36,318 nucleotides of DNA from Streptococcus sp. S784/96/1 (GTDB lineage: Bacteria; Bacillota; Bacilli; Lactobacillales; Streptococcaceae). The first letter of the stretch is position 1; each line of letters starts with the position of its first letter. A program made the translations under genes and the position numbers. This document shows positions 1-8,915 of this stretch, piece by piece. The notes beneath the pieces were generated by a model. It worked only from the letters and a program-made list of their open reading frames with translations, made no database searches and was not told where the DNA came from. The stretch covers positions 1-36,318 of the forward strand of contig NZ_CACVCC010000023.1 of assembly GCF_902729355.1 (NCBI RefSeq), read 5' to 3'.

Positions 1-46
1 TTGGTTTCAGAAACTTTGAAAACTTCAAAACTCGTATTTTCATTGC

Positions 47-88
47 CATAAACATAAAACGAGAGAAGACAAGTCCTGTCCTCTCTCG
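47..88 (-). terminator. Intrinsic terminator after rmlD
   Basis: Read on the minus strand, 12-base arms (60-71 and 77-88) pair with one G-U around a 5-base loop and are followed by a TTTT-rich tract. It lies 43 bases after the rmlD stop, so rmlD transcription probably ends here rather than running straight into a polysaccharide operon. Confidence 0.8.
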
Positions 89-131
89 GTGTTAAATGGG
101 GCAACCCACTACAGTTGACAAAGAGCCTTTT

Positions 132-983
132 TTATCTCTTGGTTTGTTTAAAAAATTCTTTTAAAGCATCTTGCCATGTTGGAATAACAAAGCCAGTTGA
201 TTTTGCTTTGTCTAAATTCATCGTTGAGTTAAGTGGACGCTTAGCTTTAGCTGGAAAGGCTGATGAATCAACAGGTACAACTTCCACATCGGTATCTTTT
301 AGAATTTCCACCGCAAAATCATACCATGTAGTATCTTCTTTGGCATCATTTGACAAGTGATAATATCCAAATTCTTTTTGATTTTCTGCTAAGTAGCACA
401 TAAATTCTGCAAGTGTACGTGTCCATGTCGGACGGCCGTGTTGATCATTAACAACCGTTAAACGAGAGTGTTGCTTTGCCAAATTTTGCATAGTAAAGAC
501 AAAGTTTTTACCGTAATTTCCAAATACCCAAGCCGTTCGAATAATATAAAATTTATCAGCATATTTTTCAACCGCTTCTTCTCCTAAGCGTTTAGTGCGC
601 CCATATTCTGTCTTAGGATCTGGTTTATCGGTCTCTAACCATTCTTGACCAACTGGTTTTTCACCATCAAAAACATAATCTGTTGAAATATAAACTAACG
701 TTGCATCATATTTAGCAGCTGCTTTAGCAACATTTTCTGTACCAATCACATTGATCGCATGGTTTAATTCTTTTCCTTCATCTTCTGCTGCGTCAACCGC
801 TGTATAGGCAGCACAGTGGTAGACTAAAGTTGGTTTCACTTGCCTAAAGACCTCATCGACTTTTTCAGCGTTTGTGATATCCATTTCGGCAACATCAACT
901 GCAACATATTCTTCATTTCTTTCATCAAGCAAATAGCGGAGCTCTGTCCCAAGCTGTCCATTAGCACCCGTTACTAAAATCAT
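132..983 (-). CDS. rmlD: dTDP-4-dehydrorhamnose reductase (RmlD/GacA type)
   Basis: This enzyme makes dTDP-L-rhamnose by NAD(P)H reduction of dTDP-4-dehydrorhamnose, the last step of the rhamnose donor pathway feeding streptococcal wall polysaccharide. The 283-residue product shows the nucleotide-binding loop GANGQLG (residues 6-12), the STDYVFDG segment (about 100-107) and the catalytic YxxxK in YGRTK (127-131), all typical of the family. An upstream in-frame ATG at 1055 exists, but the start at 983 has AAGGAG seven bases before it and begins directly with the Rossmann strand (MILVTG), so I use it. It has its own extended -10 promoter and a terminator on each side, so it looks monocistronic. 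In S. pyogenes the equivalent gene (gacA) opens the group carbohydrate cluster. Confidence 0.95.
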   Translation of the reverse strand: MILVTGANGQLGTELRYLLDERNEEYVAVDVAEMDITNAEKVDEVFRQVKPTLVYHCAAYTAVDAAEDEGKELNHAINVIGTENVAKAAAKYDATLVYISTDYVFDGEKPVGQEWLETDKPDPKTEYGRTKRLGEEAVEKYADKFYIIRTAWVFGNYGKNFVFTMQNLAKQHSRLTVVNDQHGRPTWTRTLAEFMCYLAENQKEFGYYHLSNDAKEDTTWYDFAVEILKDTDVEVVPVDSSAFPAKAKRPLNSTMNLDKAKSTGFVIPTWQDALKEFFKQTKR

Positions 984-1011
984 ATGATTCTCCTTAGATT
1001 GTATTTTCTCT

Positions 1012-1017
1012 ATTGTA
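1012..1017 (-). promoter_or_regulatory. Extended -10 promoter of rmlD
   Basis: The minus strand reads TGGTACAAT, an extended -10 (TGnTACAAT) just after the upstream terminator and about 30 bases before the rmlD start. The -35 position falls inside the terminator stem and is poor, which is common for extended -10 promoters. Confidence 0.6.
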
Positions 1018-1022
1018 CCAAA

Positions 1023-1046
1023 AAAAGGGTGATAAAGCACCCTTTT
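1023..1046 (-). terminator. Bidirectional terminator upstream of rmlD
   Basis: Nine-base perfect arms (1023-1031 and 1038-1046, AAAAGGGTG type) enclose a 6-base loop with T tracts on both strands. It would stop transcription arriving from dnaG-rpoD-DUF59 and insulate rmlD. Confidence 0.85.
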
Positions 1047-1351
1047 AATTTTCATGAATCATTCCCGTAGTTGCTAATGTCAATGAGTGATTTCAGGATA
1101 GAAAAGTCAATTTTTTGAAAATACAATCAAATAACCCATATTATGCACGATCCAACTGTCCTTACACCAACAATTTCAATTACCTTTATATCTGAAAACG
1201 CCAAAACTTTGTGGCGATAATGTTGAAAAATGGATGTTCTCCTATAAGTTGATAAGCTAAAACATTAATATCATGTGGCGATTTTTATTTTTATAGTCTT
1301 CCAATCGCTTGATAGGACCGGGAGGAAGAACAACGGGAATGCTTCTTCATA
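1047..1351. other. Gene-free gap with a possible coding remnant
   Basis: No intact gene is visible. On the minus strand from about 1345 to 1186 two frames read as protein-like text when joined by one shift: one gives VVLPPGPIKRLEDYKNKN, the other HDINVLAYQLIGEHPFFN, ending at TAA 1186-1188. There is no start codon with a ribosome site. I read it as a decayed 3' gene fragment of unknown origin, but chance is possible. Confidence 0.25.
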
Positions 1352-1687
1352 TTAACGTATTCCGAGAGCAATCCGTGCATAACGACTTAGACGATCAACT
1401 GTCCAGGCTGGGTACCATACTAATTTAACATCCACTTTAGTGACTTCTGGAACTGACTTCATGGCATCATGAATTTGATCCGTGATTAAATCAGCCAAGG
1501 GGCACCCCATCGTCGTCAAAGTCATATCAATCTCAGCAGAACCATCTTGTTCAAAACGGATTTCATAAATTAAACCGAGATTAACAATATCAATGCCAAG
1601 CTCCGGATCGATAACTTCTTCTAACCCTTGAAGAATATTATCTTTAATGGCTAGAATCTCTTCATCGGTATATTTTTTATCTGACAT
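1352..1687 (-). CDS. MIP18/DUF59 (SufT/PaaD-like) iron-sulfur maturation protein
   Basis: The 111-residue product carries the DUF59 signature: the segment EEVIDPELGIDIVNLGLIY near residues 23-41 and TMGCP near 59-63 with the conserved cysteine. Proteins of this family take part in Fe-S cluster assembly or target maturation; the exact client in streptococci is not established. It lies 96 bases after rpoD on the same strand. A hairpin (1701-1720) lies just before the weak AGAAAG ribosome site. The length matches stand-alone DUF59 proteins, and the dnaG-rpoD-DUF59 order is usual in pyogenic streptococci. Confidence 0.85.
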   Translation of the reverse strand: MSDKKYTDEEILAIKDNILQGLEEVIDPELGIDIVNLGLIYEIRFEQDGSAEIDMTLTTMGCPLADLITDQIHDAMKSVPEVTKVDVKLVWYPAWTVDRLSRYARIALGIR

Positions 1688-1736
1688 ATTATTCTTTCTA
1701 GTTGATAAATTGCTATCAACAATTACTAATCAGCTA

Positions 1737-1767
1737 CAAAAATGATTAACTGTAAAACATCATTTTG
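1737..1767 (-). terminator. Hairpin between rpoD and the DUF59 gene
   Basis: An A/T-rich stem (arms 1738-1746 and 1759-1766) with a short T run lies just after rpoD. It is followed by a second 7-bp hairpin at 1701-1720. It may reduce read-through or mark an RNA processing site; it is too weak to call a full terminator. Confidence 0.35.
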
Positions 1768-1783
1768 TCTGAATGGTTAGCTG

Positions 1784-2893
1784 TTACTCATCCATAAAGT
1801 CCTTCAATTGTTTACTACGACTTGGATGGCGTAATTTGCGGAGCGCTTTAGCTTCAATTTGACGAATACGTTCACGAGTAACATTAAAGACTTTACCAAC
1901 ATCTTCAAGTGTACGCATTTTACCATCATCAAGACCGAAACGAAGACGAAGTACATTTTCTTCACGGTCTGTAAGAGTGTCTAAAACTTCATCTAGCTGC
2001 TCACGTAAAACAACGCGCGTCGTATAATCAACTGGATTTTCAATCACTTCATCTTCGATAAAATCACCTAAATGACTATCATCTTCTTCACCAATGGGTG
2101 TTTCTAACGATACCGGTTCTTGAGCAATTTTTAGAATTTCACGTACCTTATCCGGCGTCATATCCATACGTTTTGCAATTTGCTCTGGCGTCGGATCCTG
2201 ACCTAATTCTTGTAAAAGATTACGTTGCTCACGGACTAATTTATTAATCGTTTCAACCATGTGAACAGGTATACGAATTGTTCTAGCTTGGTCCGCGATT
2301 GCACGTGTGATAGCTTGACGGATCCACCAAGTGGCATAAGTTGAAAATTTGAAGCCTTTTTCATAGTCAAACTTATCAACAGCTTTCATTAACCCCATAT
2401 TTCCCTCTTGAATAAGATCGAGGAATTGCATCCCACGCCCAACATAACGTTTTGCAATAGAGACAACCAAACGCAGATTGGCTTCTGCCAAACGTTGCTT
2501 AGCTTGTAGATCACCAGCAGCAACTGCAACAGCCAGTTCTTTTTCTTCATCATTTGTCAATAATGGAACTGTCCCAATTTCTTTAAGATACATACGAACT
2601 GGATCGTTGACTTTAGCCGAATTTGATCCTAGTAACTCCTCATCTGTCAATTCTTCAGGCCGAATCTCTTCAACCACATATTTTGTTGATGGATTACCCT
2701 CTTTGTCTGTAATCGCAATTCCACCATCTGTTAAACGTTCTAATAAGTCATCAATTTGATCTGCATCAAGAACAAAAGGAATGACTAGTTTTTCAGTCAC
2801 TTCTTCATCAATAGCTGTTCCATTTTTTTTATGATTACGAATGAAATCTGCTACTTGAACATTAAATGTAGTGTTTGTTTTTTTAGTTGCCAT
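1784..2893 (-). CDS. rpoD: Primary sigma factor RpoD/SigA
   Basis: This is the housekeeping sigma factor that directs RNA polymerase to -10/-35 promoters. At 369 residues it is the short Gram-positive form without the long non-conserved insert. Visible regions in order: an N-terminal region 1.1-like part, region 1.2-2 with [11 protein letters not shown] and the core/-10 segment ending in [14 protein letters not shown], region 3, and region 4.2 with the helix-turn-helix [18 protein letters not shown] near the end. It starts five bases after the dnaG stop, so the two are co-transcribed in the classical macromolecular-synthesis order. The ribosome site is weak and lies inside dnaG, which suggests translational coupling. 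Confidence 0.98.
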   Translation of the reverse strand: MATKKTNTTFNVQVADFIRNHKKNGTAIDEEVTEKLVIPFVLDADQIDDLLERLTDGGIAITDKEGNPSTKYVVEEIRPEELTDEELLGSNSAKVNDPVRMYLKEIGTVPLLTNDEEKELAVAVAAGDLQAKQRLAEANLRLVVSIAKRYVGRGMQFLDLIQEGNMGLMKAVDKFDYEKGFKFSTYATWWIRQAITRAIADQARTIRIPVHMVETINKLVREQRNLLQELGQDPTPEQIAKRMDMTPDKVREILKIAQEPVSLETPIGEEDDSHLGDFIEDEVIENPVDYTTRVVLREQLDEVLDTLTDREENVLRLRFGLDDGKMRTLEDVGKVFNVTRERIRQIEAKALRKLRHPSRSKQLKDFMDE

Positions 2894-2898
2894 ATATT

Positions 2899-4677
2899 TT
2901 ATTCCAACTTTCTTTTTTGGGAAATGAGGGCTTGCAATTCCTCAACAGCTCGGTCAATATCTCCATGATTACTGGATTCACGAATGGATTTAGCCGTGTG
3001 GCGAAATTTCTGCTCTTCTAAAAGTCGATAAATCCTTTCTTCTATTTGTACAATTTCTCCTTCAGCAACTTCAGGAGGCAATATTTCCTCAAGAACCTGA
3101 TAATAGGCCCGGTTTTCTTCTTCCGATAATAAACTTAAATCTAGGGCACTAATCTCACCAGATTTCTTCAAAAGCAAATAAAGTGATTGAAGTTCTGGAA
3201 TTTTAAATGAAAAATCTGAACGATTTTTAAACTCATTAAGTAGATAAGGATGGTGTAAAATCCTGTGAAACAGTTGATTTTCTGCTTTGTGAAGAGCTGT
3301 GAGTGCCTTACTTAAAGGAAGGTTTTTTATGACTTGCCGTTCTTGGTAAGTTTTCTCTTGGCGTTCTTTGCGGTCAATCAATCGATGATTGTTAACAGCT
3401 TGTTCAACCTGCATATAATCAAAGTCAGGTAATAAATCCGCCACCAAATTAATATAGGTATTTTGCGCTGTAAGGGACGGCACTTGAGCAATCAATTCAG
3501 AAATCTTCTCAACATAAGCAATTTGCGCTTGAAGGTTATCAGTATTCACAGGTTTTAGATAATAAATCCAAAACTCTGTAGATGATAGCCGTGATTGCGT
3601 TAAAAGCTTTGCTAGTGCTTCTTCAGAATGTCTTTGTAAAAACTCATCAGGGTCCAATTGATTTGGCATACGGACAATTTCAACAGTCATCTCCCTCAAA
3701 ATTTCTAGAGATTTCGCAATAGCATTTTGTCCAGCTGAATCACCATCATAAGTCAGTATAACCTTTTTAGTATACTGTTTTAGATGACGAACATGTTCAG
3801 GTGTCAGAGCAGTTCCCATAGAAGCCACCGCATTGGTTATACCTGAGCGGTAAGCTGCAATAACATCCATAAAACCTTCCATCAGATAGATTTCATGCGT
3901 TTTTTTAGCCACCGCTTTTGCTCTATCCATATGATATAATTCGTAAGATTTATTAAAAACTGGGGTTGTACGCGTATTTTTATATTTCGCTTGCCCTTTT
4001 TCTTTGTCCTCTTCTGTCCAAATACGCCCCGAAAAACCTAAAATATGTCCACCATCATCAGTTAATGGAAACATAATCCGATTTTGGAACGCATCAAAAA
4101 TACGATTGTTTTCTGAAAGATTGAACAAACCTGCTTGCATCAAAGTGTCTTCATCATATTTTTTTGACATTGCTTGGTACAGATAGTCAGGTTCACTTGG
4201 AGAAAGTCCGATATTAAAATATGAAATGATTTCATCTGTCAGACCACGACTATAAAGGTAATTTTTAGCTTCTTGTCCTTGCGTTGTTGTCATCAGAACT
4301 GCATGGTAAAACTTACTTGCATCTTGGTTAAGCAAAAAAATTTTCTGATGGGGATGTACCTGCGTTCGTTTAACTTGTGGCTCTTGAACAGCAATGCTAA
4401 TACCAGATCGTTCAGCCAAAATCTGAACACTTTCCATAAAGGTAATTTGACGATACTCTTCAAGAAACTTAAAGACATCTCCTGATTTCCCACAACCAAA
4501 ACAGTGATAAAATTGTTTATCTTCAATAACATTAAAGGAAGGAGTTTTTTCATTATGGAATGGGCAAAGTCCCAAAAAATTCCTGCCGGCTTTTGTAAGC
4601 GAAACAACTTCACCAATGATATCGACAATATTAATAGCATTTTTGATGTCAGCAATCTGATCTTTACTAATCGCCAA
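2899..4677 (-). CDS. dnaG: DNA primase DnaG
   Basis: DnaG makes RNA primers for the replication fork and binds the DnaB-type helicase through its C terminus. The N-terminal CHC2 zinc ribbon is clear (Cys38, His41, Cys59, Cys62 from the TTG start), followed by the TOPRIM core with [10 protein letters not shown] and [11 protein letters not shown], and a divergent helicase-binding tail. I choose the TTG start at 4677: GGAGGTGAT lies seven bases upstream, while the in-frame ATG at 4704 has no ribosome site and its first codons spell the Shine-Dalgarno. This gives 592 residues. It heads the dnaG-rpoD operon from its own promoter. Confidence 0.95.
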   Translation of the reverse strand: MAISKDQIADIKNAINIVDIIGEVVSLTKAGRNFLGLCPFHNEKTPSFNVIEDKQFYHCFGCGKSGDVFKFLEEYRQITFMESVQILAERSGISIAVQEPQVKRTQVHPHQKIFLLNQDASKFYHAVLMTTTQGQEAKNYLYSRGLTDEIISYFNIGLSPSEPDYLYQAMSKKYDEDTLMQAGLFNLSENNRIFDAFQNRIMFPLTDDGGHILGFSGRIWTEEDKEKGQAKYKNTRTTPVFNKSYELYHMDRAKAVAKKTHEIYLMEGFMDVIAAYRSGITNAVASMGTALTPEHVRHLKQYTKKVILTYDGDSAGQNAIAKSLEILREMTVEIVRMPNQLDPDEFLQRHSEEALAKLLTQSRLSSTEFWIYYLKPVNTDNLQAQIAYVEKISELIAQVPSLTAQNTYINLVADLLPDFDYMQVEQAVNNHRLIDRKERQEKTYQERQVIKNLPLSKALTALHKAENQLFHRILHHPYLLNEFKNRSDFSFKIPELQSLYLLLKKSGEISALDLSLLSEEENRAYYQVLEEILPPEVAEGEIVQIEERIYRLLEEQKFRHTAKSIRESSNHGDIDRAVEELQALISQKRKLE

Positions 4678-4689
4678 ATCATCACCTCC
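4675..4689 (-). promoter_or_regulatory. Ribosome site fixing the dnaG TTG start
   Basis: GGAGGTGAT (minus strand, 4689-4681) sits seven bases before TTG at 4677. The ATG at 4704, often taken as the start, would translate through this site and has only about ten bases of leader from the predicted transcription start. Confidence 0.8.
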
Positions 4690-4720
4690 ACACAAAAAGC
4701 CCATTTTAGATTTATGTTTT

Positions 4721-4749
4721 ATTATAACATGTTAAGAAAATAGTGTAAA
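4721..4749 (-). promoter_or_regulatory. dnaG-rpoD promoter
   Basis: TTTACA (4749-4744) and TATAAT (4726-4721) are separated by 17 bases on the minus strand. Predicted initiation is near 4714, leaving about 37 bases of leader before the TTG start. Confidence 0.75.
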
Positions 4750-4771
4750 TGAAAAAAATCAGCCATTTCAT

Positions 4772-4800
4772 TTGCCTTTCCATTTGATATTCGTTATACT
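4772..4800 (+). promoter_or_regulatory. mscL promoter
   Basis: TTGCCT (4772-4777) and TATACT (4795-4800) with 17-base spacing on the plus strand, divergent from the dnaG promoter in a 130-base shared spacer. Confidence 0.65.
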
Positions 4801-4836
4801 TATACAGTAATAAATTTAAAGGGGATTTTTAATTAT

Positions 4837-5214
4837 ATGATTAAAGATTTGAAAAACTTCTTGTTCCGTGGGAACATTCTTGATCTTGCTGTCGCTGTCA
4901 TCATCGGTGGCGCTTTCGGTGCAATCATCACATCATTTGTCAGTGACATCATTACACCACTTATTTTGAACCCAGCTTTAAAAGCAGCAAATGTTGAAAA
5001 TATTGCACAACTGACTTGGAATGGTGTTAAATATGGTAGCTTCTTAAGTGCTATTATCAACTTCCTTATCGTTGGTACTTCTCTCTTCTTTGTTGTAAAA
5101 GCTGCTGAAAAAGCAACTGCTCTTACTAAAAAAGCTGAAGAGGAAACCGCTGAAGCAGCTGGACCAACTCAAGAAGAACTTCTTGCAGAAATCCGTGATC
5201 TTCTAAAAAAATAA
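4837..5214 (+). CDS. mscL: Large-conductance mechanosensitive channel MscL
   Basis: MscL opens under membrane tension to release solutes after hypo-osmotic shock. The 125-residue product has the family layout: an amphipathic N-terminal helix (FLFRGNILDLAVAVIIGGAFG), a first membrane helix, a periplasm-equivalent loop, a second membrane helix (residues about 67-88) and a charged C-terminal bundle ending in LLAEIRDLLKK. The ribosome site is AAAGGGGA, somewhat far (11 bases) from the ATG. It is monocistronic, with its own promoter and terminator. Confidence 0.97.
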   Translation: MIKDLKNFLFRGNILDLAVAVIIGGAFGAIITSFVSDIITPLILNPALKAANVENIAQLTWNGVKYGSFLSAIINFLIVGTSLFFVVKAAEKATALTKKAEEETAEAAGPTQEELLAEIRDLLKK

Positions 5215-5222
5215 AATTACCA

Positions 5223-5249
5223 AAAAGCACTTCAATAAGAGGTGCTTTT
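5223..5249 (+). terminator. mscL terminator
   Basis: Eleven-base arms (5223-5233, 5239-5249) with one G-U, a 5-base AATAA loop and a TTTT tail. The A run on the left makes it potentially bidirectional, so it could also serve the converging esterase gene. Confidence 0.85.
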
Positions 5250-5274
5250 CCTATATCAATAACAGTAGATAAAT

Positions 5275-5312
5275 GAGTCTGGGACAAACCAGAACGATGC
5301 AGATCCCACTCT
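5275..5312 (-). repeat. Fragment of the GGGACAAA interspersed repeat
   Basis: GAGTCTGGGACAAACCAG followed by AACGATG and GATCCCACTC closely matches the reverse complement of the right end of the long copy at 17038-17567. It is a short solo end in inverted orientation downstream of mscL and of the converging esterase gene. Confidence 0.55.
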
Positions 5313-5345
5313 AGTTCCTCACTACTAATCTTAGTCTGTTTAATA

Positions 5346-6116
5346 TTAACTCAATCGTTCTTCTGTCACATAATCAATTGGCAACATTTCTAAAAAGGCT
5401 TCAATTTGTTTTTCCCAATAATACCAATCATGTGTACCATGAGCTTTACGATAATCAATTGCTATCCCCATTTCTTTAAGGTCAGCGATAGCTTTTTCAT
5501 TAGTTGCAAAAAGAAAATCTTCTTGTCCACACCAAGCATAGAGGTTTGTTTTTCCATCAAAATCCTTTGCATGATAAGACAAGGTGTGCTTAGAAAGATT
5601 TTCAGCTGTGAGTGGTCCAAAAATACCTGTCCAATAGGGAATTTCATTTTCTGTTGTATGCTCTAATATCTTCTCATCAGTAATTAAGGCTCCAGAAAAT
5701 GAACCGGCCCAACTGAATTGGTTACTCGTTAAAGCAATTTTAAAAGCTCCATAGCCACCCATAGAAAGACCTGCAATAAAGGTTTTATCACGTTTAGTTG
5801 TCATATTAGGCAAAAAGTCACGCATCACCTTAGGTAATTCTACTGCAATGGCATCATAGTAATTGACTCCACTAGCTGTATTGGTATACCAACCGTTATC
5901 ACTATTTGGCATGATAATAATTAAATTTGTGTGCCTTACTAACCGCTGAAGATTTGTGTGATTATTCCAAGAATTTTCATTACCATTCATTCCATGAAGC
6001 AAATAAAGAACCGGAATCTCTTTACGATTGCCAATTCCCAAATCAGGATAAATGACATTAACCTGACTACGTTGTTTAAGAACTTCTGAATTGTATTCAA
6101 TTTGTAAAAATGCCAT
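5346..6116 (-). CDS. estA: EstA-type tributyrin esterase (alpha/beta hydrolase)
   Basis: It is a serine esterase of the esterase D/EstA family, expected to cleave short-chain acyl esters. In the 256-residue product the nucleophile elbow GLSMGGYG places Ser118. The likely acid is the Asp of GQEDFLF and the base the His of AHGTHDW near the C terminus. HGMNGNENSW forms the oxyanion loop region. There is no signal peptide, so it is probably cytoplasmic. An in-frame GTG at 6122 precedes the chosen ATG at 6116, which has GGGAG nine bases upstream. It is flanked by terminators and looks monocistronic. Confidence 0.85.
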   Translation of the reverse strand: MAFLQIEYNSEVLKQRSQVNVIYPDLGIGNRKEIPVLYLLHGMNGNENSWNNHTNLQRLVRHTNLIIIMPNSDNGWYTNTASGVNYYDAIAVELPKVMRDFLPNMTTKRDKTFIAGLSMGGYGAFKIALTSNQFSWAGSFSGALITDEKILEHTTENEIPYWTGIFGPLTAENLSKHTLSYHAKDFDGKTNLYAWCGQEDFLFATNEKAIADLKEMGIAIDYRKAHGTHDWYYWEKQIEAFLEMLPIDYVTEERLS

Positions 6117-6197
6117 ATACACTCTCTCCCATCCATTTTTCCATTATATCACAAGAAATTTGCAACTCCAAAATTTGCTATATATATAATATGAAGA

Positions 6198-6223
6198 AAT
6201 CCCACCTCAACTGAGGTAGGATT
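6198..6223 (-). terminator. Terminator after RNase J2
   Basis: Eleven paired bases (arms 6198-6208 and 6213-6223, one G-U) around a 4-base loop, followed by TTCTT on the minus strand, just past the RNase J2 stop. Confidence 0.8.
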
Positions 6224-6233
6224 GATTTTCAAA

Positions 6234-7895
6234 TCAACGAACTTCCATAATAACTGGTAGAACCGCTGGGCGGCATTTTGTTTGATCAAAAAGGAATTTG
6301 CTTAACTCATCTCGTACAACTGATTTTAGCTCTGACCAATCAAAACCATCTTTAGCAAAATAATTTTCAACCGTTGTATTAACTAGATCAGCAGATTCGC
6401 GCATGATATCACGACTCTTCTTGACGTAAACAAAACCACGTGTGTGGACTTTTGCTTTTGAAATAATCTTCTTTTGACGTCTATTGACGGTCAAAGCAAC
6501 GATGAAAATACCATCTTCTGACAAAATTTTACGGTCACGAAGAACAATATTACCAACATCACCCATAGCATTTCCATCAATCATGACATCACTAGCTGGA
6601 ATACCACCTTCATGAAGGAAACCTTGGTCAGACAGGTGCATCACATCTCCGCGCTTCACGATATAAATATTTTCTGGCAATATTCCAATTTCTTCAGCAA
6701 GATTTGCATGGGCTGCTAAATCACGGTATTCCCCTTGAATTGGGAAAAGGTATTTAGGTTTCATAAGATTCAACATCAACTGTAAATCACGCCCGTTAGC
6801 GTGTCCAGACACGCGCAGATTTTGTGTAATCATCTTAACAGAACCACCAGCCTTGTAAATCATATTGTTGACACGAGCTACGACTGCTTCCTTAGCAATG
6901 CTTGGCGTAGTAACAATATAAACTAAATCACCATCTTTAATCTGAACATAGCGATGACGTCCGATTGCCATTTTTTGCAAACCATTAATCGGCTCTCCCA
7001 TTCGACCAGCTTCAAGAATAATTAATTCATGATCTTCATATTTGTCCATATCTTTTGCTTTGATAATCAATCGATCGTTAAAGACCGATAGTTTATTAAG
7101 TTTAATAGCTGTGCGGACAATATTTTCAACGTCAAAACCTGTCAGAACCACACGGCGACCAAAGCGTGCTGCTGCATCAAATACCTGCTGAATACGAACA
7201 AGGTTTGAAGCTACAGCAGCGACAATCACGCGCCCGTGCGCTTCTTCAATAACATTGTTCATCTCGACACCAACTTCTGCTTCACTGGCAATTTGAACAT
7301 TACTCGTCGCATTAGCTGAATCTGATAAGAGGGCAAGAACGCCTTCACGGCCAATTTCAGCTAAACGCCCTAAATCTGTTTCATAGAAGCGACTGGCTGC
7401 TTGGTCAAACTTAAAGTCACCAGTATAGACAATATTGCCTTTCTCCGTTCCGATTACAACTCCCAAACTTTCTGGAATAGAGTGAGTTGTTTTGAAAAAA
7501 GAAATTGTCGCTTCTTTAAAATCAATCTCAGTAGCACTATCAACAACGTGAAAATTGTTAAATTTCTTAGTGCTATTATTTTTTTTAACCATCAATTTGG
7601 CTAATTCAATCGTTAATTCTGAACCAAATACAGGCACCTTAACTTCTTGTAAAAGATATGGCAAAGCTCCAATGGCGTCAGCATGTCCATGGGTCAAAAA
7701 AACACCTTGAACACGATCTTTATTTTCAGCTAAATACTCTAAGTTGGGAATAACAACATCTACCCCCAGTTGTTCATTTTCAGGATATTTTAATCCCGCA
7801 TCTAAAATGAAAATAGCTTCATTAACTTCCACTAAGTAAAAATTCTTACCATTTTCACGCACGCCACCTAAGGCAATGATTTTTATATCACTCAT
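6234..7895 (-). CDS. rnjB: Ribonuclease J2
   Basis: This is a metallo-beta-lactamase/beta-CASP ribonuclease that partners RNase J1 in 5'-end-dependent mRNA decay. The metal motif reads HGHADAIG (residues 69-76), where RNase J1 has HGHEDHIG. Loss of the Asp and His ligands is the J2 hallmark and implies a weakly active or structural subunit. The 553-residue length fits streptococcal J2. A TTG at 7916 is in frame, but ATG at 7895 has AAGGA nine bases upstream and starts the conserved sequence (MSDIKIIALGG). The leader is unusually long, about 190 bases from an extended -10 promoter. It is monocistronic. Confidence 0.93.
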   Translation of the reverse strand: MSDIKIIALGGVRENGKNFYLVEVNEAIFILDAGLKYPENEQLGVDVVIPNLEYLAENKDRVQGVFLTHGHADAIGALPYLLQEVKVPVFGSELTIELAKLMVKKNNSTKKFNNFHVVDSATEIDFKEATISFFKTTHSIPESLGVVIGTEKGNIVYTGDFKFDQAASRFYETDLGRLAEIGREGVLALLSDSANATSNVQIASEAEVGVEMNNVIEEAHGRVIVAAVASNLVRIQQVFDAAARFGRRVVLTGFDVENIVRTAIKLNKLSVFNDRLIIKAKDMDKYEDHELIILEAGRMGEPINGLQKMAIGRHRYVQIKDGDLVYIVTTPSIAKEAVVARVNNMIYKAGGSVKMITQNLRVSGHANGRDLQLMLNLMKPKYLFPIQGEYRDLAAHANLAEEIGILPENIYIVKRGDVMHLSDQGFLHEGGIPASDVMIDGNAMGDVGNIVLRDRKILSEDGIFIVALTVNRRQKKIISKAKVHTRGFVYVKKSRDIMRESADLVNTTVENYFAKDGFDWSELKSVVRDELSKFLFDQTKCRPAVLPVIMEVR

Positions 7896-8090
7896 TTTTG
7901 AAAATCCTTGGGTCAAGACTTTACTTATCTTAACCCCAGCCTAGATAAACCGACTAGGCACTCCTTTCTTATGTCTTATCTATTGAGAAAATCATAAAAC
8001 TTTTCTCTAATTATAAATTATTACAAACGTTCCTTACGTCCTTCATACAAGTATTTGCTAAGGTTGGTAAGTCGAATTACAGTCCCTTGT

Positions 8091-8096
8091 ATTATA
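8091..8096 (-). promoter_or_regulatory. Extended -10 promoter of rnjB with long leader
   Basis: The minus strand reads TGGTATAAT. The transcript would carry about 190 bases of leader containing two hairpins: GAGAAAA paired with TTTTCTC, and GCCTAG paired with CTAGGC. I see no known riboswitch. Confidence 0.6.
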
Positions 8097-8131
8097 CCAT
8101 ATTTGAAAATATTTTTCTGAAAAGACAATTA

Positions 8132-8157
8132 AAAAGTCTGCACGAGGCAGAGCTTTT
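8132..8157 (-). terminator. Terminator of the trpB-trpXYZ operon
   Basis: AAAAG(C)TCTGC pairs with GCAGACTTTT (one bulge), followed by a T tract on the minus strand. It starts at the stop codon of the ATPase gene. Confidence 0.75.
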
Positions 8158-8915
8158 CATTCAAAAATTTGATAATAATCACTGATGGTCATCTGAGCTT
8201 TTTCTGCTGTAGATACGTCTTTTACAATTTTACCATTTTTCATGACTAGAACACGATTACCATAGGTAAGAGCATCTTCCATACGATGCGTAATCATCAG
8301 TGCTGTCAGATGGTCTTCTTTAACAAAATGATCCGTTAAAGTCATCAATGAAGTTGAGGTTTTAGGGTCAAGAGCGGCGGTATGTTCATCCAATAGTAAG
8401 AGCTTTGGACGTTTTAGCGTTGCCATTAAAAGGCTTAGCGCCTGCCTTTGCCCACCAGATAAAAGACCAGCTGGTGTCATTAAATGGCGTTCTAATCCAT
8501 TTTCAGTTTTTGCTAAAAGTGTCAAAAACTCATCTGAAAATTCCTGAAGTTTTCTTGGTAAAAGTCGGCGCTTTTCTCCACGATACTTAGCAATAAGTAA
8601 ATTCTCAGCAACCGTCATACGAGGAGCAGTTCCCATCTTTGGGTCTTGAAAGACACGAGACAAATAATTAGCACGTTTTTCAGCTGGTAGATGCGTCACA
8701 TCTTCCCCCATGATAAAAATGTTACCGCTAGTCAACATGAGTGTCCCTGCAATGACATTGAAAAGCGTAGATTTTCCTGCACCGTTACCACCTAGAATGG
8801 TTAAAAAATCATGCTCATAAATAGTCAAATTAACATCGTCTAAAATGACCTTGACCTCATCAAAACCGTTGTTAACACGGACTGTGGCATTTTTTAATTC
8901 TACAATTTTGGTCAT
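8157..8915 (-). CDS. trpZ: ABC transporter ATPase, TrpZ type
   Basis: This is the ATP-hydrolysing subunit of a three-gene importer. The 252-residue product has Walker A GGNGAGKST near residue 42, the signature LSGGQRQ, Walker B LLLLDEHTAALD and the switch His in MITHRME. The start overlaps the permease stop (ATGA), with the AAGGAG site inside the permease gene, so the two are translationally coupled. The substrate call rests on context: position in the trpB operon under a Trp attenuator and the family of the binding protein. The symbol follows the streptococcal trpXYZ usage. Confidence 0.85.
   Translation of the reverse strand: MTKIVELKNATVRVNNGFDEVKVILDDVNLTIYEHDFLTILGGNGAGKSTLFNVIAGTLMLTSGNIFIMGEDVTHLPAEKRANYLSRVFQDPKMGTAPRMTVAENLLIAKYRGEKRRLLPRKLQEFSDEFLTLLAKTENGLERHLMTPAGLLSGGQRQALSLLMATLKRPKLLLLDEHTAALDPKTSTSLMTLTDHFVKEDHLTALMITHRMEDALTYGNRVLVMKNGKIVKDVSTAEKAQMTISDYYQIFE

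Noticed and set aside
4293..4691. 132-codon minus-strand frame overlapping dnaG
   Set aside because: Shifted frame of dnaG; the dnaG frame carries the zinc ribbon and TOPRIM motifs.
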